Shown piece after piece: positions 24,175 through 30,356 of a DNA stretch of 41,760 nt (within the stretch, counting starts at the first letter, position 1; every line of letters starts with the position of its first letter). This DNA comes from Candidatus Nanoarchaeia archaeon (GTDB taxonomy: Archaea > Nanobdellota > Nanobdellia > Woesearchaeales > SKIA01): positions 1 through 41,760 of the forward strand of contig JANQNG010000039.1 of NCBI GenBank assembly GCA_028279685.1, in the 5' to 3' direction. Below the pieces are notes generated by a model. The model searched no databases and was not told the DNA's origin. It saw only the letters and a program-made list of their open reading frames with translations. Both the position numbers and the translations under genes were made by a program.

Positions 24175-25103
24175 GAGACCACCCCTTTCGTACAGAAAGA
24201 TGATGTTCTACTAGCAGGAATAAGCATAACAGCTCCTTTTTTGAAAAGAGGTAAATCATCTTCTCCACAATCACCATACTCCCTACAAGAACGCGCATAA
24301 ACAATTGAATAGACTTGATCTTCTTTCAAAGGATACCCGTCAAGAAACATATGCAGATCTGCAGGATACATTTCCTCGGGAAGATCAGCGAAATTAACAT
24401 TGACATATCCTCTTGTATTCTCCTTAGGAATATGGCCTGCTTCGAGATAGTTTTCAAAATCAGCGCTGTGTAAGTAGTAATTGTAGAGATATGCTCCATA
24501 CGTAAGATCAGAGCCAGGCATTTTTGTTGTATGAAGATACTCAGTAAAAGCATAAGTATTAAAGATATGTTCTATGTCGTAGAATGATTCGCTCGGTAAT
24601 TTGAATTCAACGTCATTGCAGATAAAACAAGCAACGCCATCACTTTTCCCTCCGAAGAACCAGTCAACATCATTAAAGTTATCATCTCTTCTTTGAAAAA
24701 CATCAATGCCTTCACCAAATTGATACCAGCAAAGTTTCATCTGCTCAGCAATTTCTCTGTAGATAATGTCTTGAGTTAATTCATTGAAATGGTCTTTCAC
24801 TTCATTGTCAACAATCACTTCTTTCTTTTTTCCATTTTCCTTGACGCCTTTGTTGTAAAAATCAGTTTTAATTTTTGGACACTGCAGCGGAAGAATTCTG
24901 TAAGTTCCTGATTCAACAACTATTTTCTTGCTCACTTCAAGCGAGACTTTATTTCTCATCACCGCAGAAGCTCTGCACTGCTCTCTCATATTGCTGCTGT
25001 TCCAGTCTGAAAGCATAGGCATCAATATGGACAAAAGTATAACAACCGCGATAATTAAAATAATAATAGAGATGAATTTTCCAACTTGTGCTTTTCTCTT
25101 CAT
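24171..25103 (-). CDS. Pilin-like leader protein, paralogue of the next gene
   Basis: The 310-residue protein starts MKRKAQVGKFISIIIL, with RKA/Q before a hydrophobic helix. Residues 118-132 (IAEQMKLCWYQFGEG) and a C-x2-C at about 159 (CFIC) match the downstream paralogue; this copy lacks the Gly-rich hairpin. The rest is Tyr- and His-rich with Cys near the C-terminus. ATG 25103 is 1 bp after the stop of a 39-residue gene, so it is chosen over a frame that starts earlier. It is translationally coupled on both sides. Confidence 0.7.
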   Translation of the reverse strand: MKRKAQVGKFISIIILIIAVVILLSILMPMLSDWNSSNMREQCRASAVMRNKVSLEVSKKIVVESGTYRILPLQCPKIKTDFYNKGVKENGKKKEVIVDNEVKDHFNELTQDIIYREIAEQMKLCWYQFGEGIDVFQRRDDNFNDVDWFFGGKSDGVACFICNDVEFKLPSESFYDIEHIFNTYAFTEYLHTTKMPGSDLTYGAYLYNYYLHSADFENYLEAGHIPKENTRGYVNVNFADLPEEMYPADLHMFLDGYPLKEDQVYSIVYARSCREYGDCGEDDLPLFKKGAVMLIPASRTSSFCTKGVVS

Positions 25104-25104
25104 G

Positions 25105-25224
25105 CTATCCCAATCCAACTTTCACTAATACAACAATAGTTCCAAGGAATAATATTCCAAAGAGTATCCATGGAATAAAAGGCCCTATCTTCTCAAGCAG
25201 ATTGCCGACATCCTCAGCGCCCAT
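25105..25224 (-). CDS. Mini membrane protein (39 residues)
   Basis: The frame reads MGAEDVGNLLEKIGPFIPWI followed by a hydrophobic run to the end, giving one membrane helix. It has GAGGTGGGG just before the ATG, a TATA box 26 bp upstream, and its stop lies 1 bp before the next start. It is therefore the first gene of the operon 25224 to 23257. A small membrane subunit of the same apparatus is plausible. Confidence 0.6.
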   Translation of the reverse strand: MGAEDVGNLLEKIGPFIPWILFGILFLGTIVVLVKVGLG

Positions 25225-25246
25225 AACCCCACCTCAGGTTTCAGGA

Positions 25247-25254
25247 TTTATAAG
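25247..25254 (-). promoter_or_regulatory. TATA box of the mini-gene operon
   Basis: On the minus strand CTTATAAA, centred 26 bp before ATG 25224. Confidence 0.5.
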
Positions 25255-25302
25255 ATTTACTTATTCTTGTTGTATCGCACTACTGCGTTTAGCGGTACTG
25301 CC

Positions 25303-25407
25303 AAAGTACACTACCTCCTAGCGGAGTTTTCAAATATATCTTCAGATTCACTAAAAATCGATTCCGACATCAATTACAGAAGAGAACGGAGCGAGGTAGT
25401 GTACTTT
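25303..25407 (+). repeat. 100-bp inverted-repeat element, copy C1
   Basis: The arms AAAGTACACTACCTC (25303-25317) and GAGGTAGTGTACTTT (25393-25407) form a perfect 15-bp inverted repeat. The inner motifs are CTAGCGGAGTT and AGAACGGAGC, as in copy D. Confidence 0.75.
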
Positions 25408-25409
25408 GT

Positions 25410-25431
25410 AGTTACGAGCAAACTCGTAACT
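25410..25431. repeat. Short perfect hairpin
   Basis: AGTTACGAG (25410-25418), a CAAA loop and CTCGTAACT (25423-25431) form a perfect 9-bp stem between copies C1 and C3. Confidence 0.6.
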
Positions 25432-25520
25432 GCCCAGCGCAGTCATCTTAATGCATATTGAACTACGACAGAACTCGATTTGAGCTGAGATTTGTACATG
25501 AGAACGTAGCGCAGTACCAC
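25426..25520 (+). repeat. 100-bp inverted-repeat element, degenerate copy C3
   Basis: The left end GTAACTGC-CCA-GCGCAGT (25426-25443) and right end GAACGTAGC-GCAGTAC (25502-25517) match the family motifs, with only five contiguous arm pairs. The interior ACTCGATTTGAGC and GAGATTTG resembles copy B. Confidence 0.5.
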
Positions 25521-25630
25521 AAGTATCAAAGAGAATCCGATTTTCCACAGTTAAATAAGCAAATCAAGAGTATACCATACTCCTATGGATTCAGAGTACT
25601 ACGCTGGGCAGTAGTGCTACAATACAATAA

Positions 25631-26134
25631 TTATTTCCTACATATATCTAATCTAACAATGACGTCACCATACGGAAATACAGAAACAGGAAGCCATCCT
25701 GGCCTTTCTGTTTCATCATTCTCAGGATCGCAAGATCTTTCCTCGTTGTAGTCGCCTGCGTTGATTGGGGTCATAATATCATTATCATCTTTTTTTATTG
25801 TGAAATAATATGAAACATACCAATGATTTAACGTTCCTTCAAAAATAGTTTCAATAACATCTCTGAGTTCATCACATGATGATGCAGGACAACGAATACG
25901 TTCTTGCATAGCACAATCAGATATAAGCTGTTCTATTGAATAATCCTCACAGTCAGGAACAGTTATTTCGAGCAAGGCATTTACCATGTTCTCACCCATC
26001 TGGTCATATTTGTAGACTTCCGCAACTCTTGATGGTGTTTTGGTGACAGTAAACGCAACATAGAAAATGAAGCCCACACTAATCAATAGTACAATGATTG
26101 CTAATCCCATGATTTCCGCCTGTGATCGTTTCAT
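25631..26134 (-). CDS. Pilin-like leader protein
   Basis: The 167-residue protein starts MKRSQAEIMGLAIIVLLISV: KRS/Q then a hydrophobic helix (about 6-29). The exterior holds Cys pairs (DCEDYSIEQLISDCAMQERI and CPASSC) and ends FPYGDVIVRLDICRK. GAGGT lies just before the ATG. It is 52 bp after the 26187 gene in the same direction, and its stop is 9 bp from the repeat cluster. Confidence 0.7.
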   Translation of the reverse strand: MKRSQAEIMGLAIIVLLISVGFIFYVAFTVTKTPSRVAEVYKYDQMGENMVNALLEITVPDCEDYSIEQLISDCAMQERIRCPASSCDELRDVIETIFEGTLNHWYVSYYFTIKKDDNDIMTPINAGDYNEERSCDPENDETERPGWLPVSVFPYGDVIVRLDICRK

Positions 26135-26186
26135 TTTTTACCTCATAAAAAATGTAACCTCAACATTTCCAATTTCGTTATTTTTC

Positions 26187-26750
26187 TCACTCTATGCTCC
26201 TCGAATATACTTTGACAAATAATATGCCAAATGCTCTTCTATCGGTAACAGGATTATGAAGTACAACAGGAACTTGCATCTCATCACTTGATTCTGTATT
26301 TTCGTCGATATGATTATCCCAAAGTACATGTTCCACAGGATTTCCCTCATCATCAACTTCACCAGGTTCACCAGCAGGATACACTTGTGTGTAATATATT
26401 TTTGAATCTCCAAAATAATGAATATAGCTCATATTTGCTTGATTGCCATAGATGTCACTCTCAAACAATCGCTTGAATGAAGCAAACTTGGTAATGTCAA
26501 TACAATTCAACTCTTCAACTTGCGCAATACTGCAATGGAGTTCCGGCATATTGCTCACTTCCTTCACAACACTGACTGCATCTAATTGTACTTTTTCCCT
26601 TAACTGCTCTTGAATACCCTCTTTTTGTGTGCTTCCAAAAAAAATCAACCCGAAGAAAACAAGAACTATGAAAACAACTACAATTGCGATAGTTTCTCCG
26701 AATTTGATCTGTGCTTTCTTAGAAGAGGAAAGCGCCTGTCTATTTTTCAT
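26187..26750 (-). CDS. Pilin-like leader protein
   Basis: The 187-residue protein starts MKNRQALSSSKKAQIKFGE: a longer tip ending KKA/Q, then a hydrophobic helix (about 19-41). The exterior is helical at first (EGIQEQLREKVQLDAVSVV) and then beta-like, with two Cys. ATG 26750 overlaps the previous stop by one base, so an upstream alternative start at 26768 is not used. It is coupled to the 26750-27868 gene. Confidence 0.7.
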   Translation of the reverse strand: MKNRQALSSSKKAQIKFGETIAIVVVFIVLVFFGLIFFGSTQKEGIQEQLREKVQLDAVSVVKEVSNMPELHCSIAQVEELNCIDITKFASFKRLFESDIYGNQANMSYIHYFGDSKIYYTQVYPAGEPGEVDDEGNPVEHVLWDNHIDENTESSDEMQVPVVLHNPVTDRRAFGILFVKVYSRSIE

Positions 26751-27868
26751 CAATATATCACCGCACAATTTCCTCGCAAGAGGTCAGTATTCATTGCAAT
26801 AACAAATCTATAATGCTCATAGAGTCCTGCAACAGTATCAGTAGTAGGCCCTTCATCAGCAAAATCATGATAGCTATTACCAATACAGTCAGGAACATCA
26901 AAATCATTTTCAGCACCGTAATCCTCATCATCCATGAATAAACAAGGATCAAGCAAAGCACCACAAAAATTACCTTCATCATCATATTGTGATTGTATTC
27001 GAGCAATTCTGTCATACTGCATCCATGCCTGCATTTGCAATGCCTTAAACGCTTTTCTTACATTACATTCGTACATCTCTTTATTTTCAGAAAATATAGC
27101 TCCAAGCAACATAGGTGTGGTGAAATAAGAAGAACTTCCTTTCTCTTGCCAAGTGTTGCCTTCTTTTTCATAAAACAACACTTGCCCATACAGATGAGCA
27201 TCAGTCATTTCTTGAACTTGTCTTATCACCACAGCAGTCACTTGCCTATCTTTCAACTCTCTTATCTCTCCTTCAGGAAACATAATTAGCGGATACTCTT
27301 CTCCAGCATATTCTTGATAATAGATTATTCTTATTTTGTCATAATTATTGTTCACAGGCTGCTGTCCAACATTAATTATTTCTTTTGTAACATTATCGTG
27401 CACATATCCATACATATCTTCTATCATACCTGCATTATCAAGATCATCAAAGAAATAATAAGCGACAGCATCATTAGTGACATAAAGAAAATTCATCACT
27501 TTGAAAGGCACATGCCAATCTCTTGTGAATGCTAAGAGATGCCTTCCTTCAAGAATATCAGGGCTGAAAATCACATCAAAAGGAGTTTCTTTGTTGATAC
27601 CCTTACCATATAATTGATAGAGAGAAAGATCCTCTTCGCAGACAAATTCAAATTTTGCCTTTGGTATTTCGATATCAGCAAACGCATTAGGAGCAACTTT
27701 TGTTGTTGTAAGTACCGTATCAACATGGTTGATCAAACTTGAACCAATTCGCGCATCAGAAGCAGCTCTTTGATTGCTGATGAATGCAACAAAAAAAAGT
27801 ATAAAGACTGACCCTATAATAATCATCAAAATCCATGCGAACATGGATTGGATAGCACCCCTTTTCAT
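26750..27868 (-). CDS. Pilin-like leader protein
   Basis: The 372-residue protein starts MKRGAIQSMFAWILMIIIGS, with KRG/A before a hydrophobic helix (about 7-30). The exterior is mixed alpha/beta with an acidic, Cys-containing tail (CGALLDPCLFMDDEDYG and onward). A TATA box 27 bp upstream (27891-27900) marks a new, leaderless transcription unit 27868 to 25631. A decayed copy of its first 40 bp lies at 29629-29672, upstream of the lectin-like gene. Confidence 0.7.
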   Translation of the reverse strand: MKRGAIQSMFAWILMIIIGSVFILFFVAFISNQRAASDARIGSSLINHVDTVLTTTKVAPNAFADIEIPKAKFEFVCEEDLSLYQLYGKGINKETPFDVIFSPDILEGRHLLAFTRDWHVPFKVMNFLYVTNDAVAYYFFDDLDNAGMIEDMYGYVHDNVTKEIINVGQQPVNNNYDKIRIIYYQEYAGEEYPLIMFPEGEIRELKDRQVTAVVIRQVQEMTDAHLYGQVLFYEKEGNTWQEKGSSSYFTTPMLLGAIFSENKEMYECNVRKAFKALQMQAWMQYDRIARIQSQYDDEGNFCGALLDPCLFMDDEDYGAENDFDVPDCIGNSYHDFADEGPTTDTVAGLYEHYRFVIAMNTDLLRGNCAVIY

Positions 27869-27890
27869 ACTATATATAGCATATCACGCT

Positions 27891-27900
27891 TTTATAAGTT
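27891..27900 (-). promoter_or_regulatory. TATA box of the operon starting at 27868
   Basis: AACTTATAAA on the minus strand, centred 27 bp before the ATG. Confidence 0.5.
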
Positions 27901-27922
27901 TTGCGTGTGAATTTCTTATCAT

Positions 27923-29560
27923 TCATCCGGAGATTTTTATACAGTAAACGCCTCTCTCATAAAAATAAAAACATGTTGAGCTAGAAACTGACATCCAAAA
28001 TCCATTATCTGCATTAGAACTGCCGTAAGTTCCATCTGGACCATACATTTCTGCGTTTTGCCAATCATCACAGTTATTTCCTGATGATTCTCCTTGTGAA
28101 GTTGTTCCAGTCCAGACACCTACTGTTCTTTCTTCACCAAATTCATCATAACCGACAGGATTCTGAAGCATGCCATCAAATAAATCAGCTAAACTAGCTG
28201 CCATTTCATCACCATTGCTGTTGTAAAACGTTGCACTCTCTAGTCCATTTACTAGTAAAAGATCCATTGCACTAATATCTGAACTGCTAAGCAGAGCTAT
28301 CCATTCGCCATCAAGATCTGCATTTGAAGCAGCATCTGTACAAATATCATCAGCACCTTCTCTACCACCAATATCTCCTACGAATTCTTCAGATGTAACA
28401 AAAATTACTGCTTCATCAACAGGCACCACACATTCTCCAACTTCACATGTTTCACCTTCGCTACAATCGTCGTCAGTAACGCATTCGACGCATTCATCTT
28501 CGTGGCAGAACTCTTCATCTATACAATCTATGATTTCTTCTTCGTACTCTTCATAATAACAGCTCGCGTCAGTTTCTCCTCCATGCTCACATCCATAATC
28601 AACATACTCTACGAGCAAACTATCTTCATCATGACATGAAATAAGTTCTCCTTCAAAACCACAATCTTCTCCAGTCAAACATTCTGTTTCATGAGTTGTT
28701 TTAACACAATACAGTCTGTTTTCACCAATACAATATGCCATGTAATCAAGTTCTATCCATTCTTGTGCTGTTGACATAACAGAACCAATTGTTCCTAAGA
28801 ATCCTGCATTTCCTGATTCCCAATTATCACAATAATACTCGCTCAGTTCTCCTTGACTATTTGTTCCCGTCCAGACATACCAAGGATTGTCCATTATTGG
28901 GGTACCAAACTCATTATAGCTTATAGAATTCTCAAGCTCAGTATCTTGACCATCTAGTAGATTATCCATCCCTGTTGCTATTATTTCATCTTGAACTGTA
29001 ACGAATTGACTATCTTGAAGACGATACCCTTCAAATAATTCCCATACATTTTTTTCATCTGTACTTAATATAGAAATCCATGTTCCTTCTCGTCCTGAAT
29101 TAATAGCTGATGTTTGACATATTTGATTAGAACCATATTTTCCAAAATTCCCTCTATATCCTATACTTGTAGTAAATATTGGTGCTGTAGTACGACACAT
29201 ATTCTCTATGCACCCTGCATTTTCTCCACAAGTCACTTGCTCCGATACACTCACATCATAATCGCAATATGGCCTATTTCTTCCGTTCTTTACGCATGTT
29301 GGTGTATTCCGTATATTAATTTGTGTATTATCATCCGAACAATAAGTTTCTATTATAGATGGTTTGCCACAGTCAAAATCTCCTCTGCACATAGCAGGAT
29401 AATTTGGAGTTAAACCTGCTTGTCCCACAAGAGAAGCTGTATTGCCTTTGAGAGATATATCAGCATCTGAATTTGTATTTGATAACGTCATAATCATAGC
29501 TGTGCACGCAACAATAGCAACCATAGCAACAATGAGTAAATTGTTCATATCTTTTCCCAT
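27923..29560 (-). CDS. Membrane-anchored protein with two DUF1554 (C-type-lectin-like) domains
   Basis: The 545-residue protein has an N-terminal hydrophobic helix (about residues 7-25) without the basic class III tip. Two related domains follow at about 130-305 and 385-545. The second is clear: FVGDIGGREGADDICTDAA, GEWIALLSSS, VWTGTTSQGESSGNNCDDW and GVYCI. The first has the same order, with YVWTGTNSQGELSEYYCDNW. DUF1554 has the endostatin/C-type-lectin-like fold, used for binding surfaces or sugars. Between them is a Cys-rich linker (CVTDDDCSEGETCEVGECV). AGGAGG precedes the ATG and a TATA box lies at 29605-29612. It is probably an adhesin. Confidence 0.8.
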   Translation of the reverse strand: MGKDMNNLLIVAMVAIVACTAMIMTLSNTNSDADISLKGNTASLVGQAGLTPNYPAMCRGDFDCGKPSIIETYCSDDNTQINIRNTPTCVKNGRNRPYCDYDVSVSEQVTCGENAGCIENMCRTTAPIFTTSIGYRGNFGKYGSNQICQTSAINSGREGTWISILSTDEKNVWELFEGYRLQDSQFVTVQDEIIATGMDNLLDGQDTELENSISYNEFGTPIMDNPWYVWTGTNSQGELSEYYCDNWESGNAGFLGTIGSVMSTAQEWIELDYMAYCIGENRLYCVKTTHETECLTGEDCGFEGELISCHDEDSLLVEYVDYGCEHGGETDASCYYEEYEEEIIDCIDEEFCHEDECVECVTDDDCSEGETCEVGECVVPVDEAVIFVTSEEFVGDIGGREGADDICTDAASNADLDGEWIALLSSSDISAMDLLLVNGLESATFYNSNGDEMAASLADLFDGMLQNPVGYDEFGEERTVGVWTGTTSQGESSGNNCDDWQNAEMYGPDGTYGSSNADNGFWMSVSSSTCFYFYERGVYCIKISG

Positions 29561-29604
29561 GATAACAACCTCCTGATGAATATATTGTATCTTTGTATAG
29601 ACAA

Positions 29605-29612
29605 ATTATAAA
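29605..29612 (-). promoter_or_regulatory. TATA box of the DUF1554 gene
   Basis: ATTATAAA on the minus strand is about 48 bp before the ATG. The leader of about 23 nt contains AGGAGG (29569-29574). Confidence 0.45.
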
Positions 29613-29628
29613 TGTTGTTATTAAGCCA

Positions 29629-29672
29629 TCAAAATGCATGCGAACAGGGATTGGATAGTGCTTCTTTTTATA
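29629..29672 (-). pseudogene. Decayed 5' fragment of a pilin-like gene
   Basis: On the minus strand this matches the first 40 bp of the 26750-27868 gene (shared ATCCAATCC, TGTTCG and ATTTTGATGG). The ATG is now ATA and one extra base shifts the frame. The two copies flank the DUF1554 gene. Confidence 0.6.
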
Positions 29673-29676
29673 AGCA

Positions 29677-30165
29677 TCAACCCTCTCTTATCTTGACTCT
29701 ATCTCCTTGTCCTGAGAAGAAGAACTTGAATACGCCCCCTTTATTAGGAATACAAACGAATCCATCATTTACACTGACTCTTAATTTTTTTTCTAGAATA
29801 GGCTCAGAGAATCCTTCTTTGACAAGAAATACTGTAGCAGCAGCACCATCTTCAACACTTGATGCAATAATAGGATGGCCTTCAATTCCTACAGAGTTCT
29901 GACTCTGCACTTTATCATAATCAACAAAACACACTTCTTCATAACCACAGGGAGCTTGTAGTGATTCTCTCATGTTTGTACCAAAAGATCTATGCCTTCC
30001 TGTAAGAAATGAATCAAGTCTATTTTTGAACGTAACTTTCTGAACTTCACAGCCTTTTTCGATCGTGCTGGCAATAGCACTATAACCGAAGAACATAATC
30101 AATCCCATAATAATCAACGCAACTATATAGATGAAGATATGATTGATTTGTCCTTTCTTTCCCAT
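29677..30165 (-). CDS. Pilin-like leader protein (GKKGQ type)
   Basis: The 162-residue protein starts MGKKGQINHIFIYIVALIIM, with KKG/Q before a hydrophobic helix (about 8-30). The exterior holds Cys near residues 40 and 73-79 and is otherwise beta-like (RVSVNDGFVCIPNKGGVFKF). The leader resembles the 16751 gene. An ATG at 30192 would add nine residues encoded by the arm of the hairpin element 30181-30355. The ATG at 30165 gives the standard leader, though the TATA-like ACTATAAA near 30214-30222 would suit 30192. The exact start is uncertain. Confidence 0.7.
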   Translation of the reverse strand: MGKKGQINHIFIYIVALIIMGLIMFFGYSAIASTIEKGCEVQKVTFKNRLDSFLTGRHRSFGTNMRESLQAPCGYEEVCFVDYDKVQSQNSVGIEGHPIIASSVEDGAAATVFLVKEGFSEPILEKKLRVSVNDGFVCIPNKGGVFKFFFSGQGDRVKIREG

Positions 30166-30180
30166 TGTATTCGCCTTCTT

Positions 30181-30355
30181 AAGAATCAGCATCGATTCGC
30201 TTTTCGCTTCCTTTTTTTATAGTCCTACGTCCCCGTATGCCGTCAAAGCGACGGAGCGCTTTGGGCTGCAAAGTCCATCTGACTTTGCAGGGGCAACCCC
30301 CCGTAACGGACTAACAGATCCCTAGATGAAAGCGAATATACTGATGCTGATTCTT
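30181..30355. repeat. 175-bp GC-rich inverted-repeat element
   Basis: The outer arms AAGAATCAGCATC (30181-30193) and GATGCTGATTCTT (30343-30355) pair, then ATTCGCTTT (30195-30203) with AAAGCGAAT (30329-30337). The core is far richer in GC than its surroundings. It holds TAGTCCTACG pairing with CGTA-AC-GGACTA, a hairpin AAAGCG/CGCTTT (30245-30262) and a perfect 10-bp hairpin CTGCAAAGTC/GACTTTGCAG (30266-30290). It covers the gap between genes 30357 and 29677 and the alternative start of the latter. Confidence 0.65.
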
Positions 30356-30356
30356 T

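Larger units (their letters stand above)
25270..25622. repeat. Nested cluster of the 100-bp repeat family (outer copy C2)
   Basis: This 353-bp block fills most of the 406-bp gap between genes 25224 and 25631. The outer arms TTGTA(TC)GCACTACTGC (25270-25286) and GCAGTAGTGCTACAA (25608-25622) are complementary. Read on the minus strand the right side (25620 down to about 25555) is nearly the first 65 bp of copy B. Two further copies lie within (25303-25407 and 25426-25520), so it looks like insertion of elements into an element. Confidence 0.65.

Noticed and set aside
25270-25622. CRISPR array
   Set aside because: The repeats are about 100 bp, inverted and nested, with no regular spacing or unique spacers, and no cas gene is present.
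29592-29605. Fifth copy of the operator palindrome (TTTGTATAGACAAA)
   Set aside because: It is a palindrome with similar centre, but the arms are TTTGT/ACAAA rather than TTTCT/AGAAA, and it lies downstream of the usual position relative to the TATA box.
30217-30316. tRNA or other known structured RNA
   Set aside because: It has several stems, but no T-loop TTCRANNC, no anticodon-arm arrangement and no CCA end; I could not match it to a known RNA from sequence alone.
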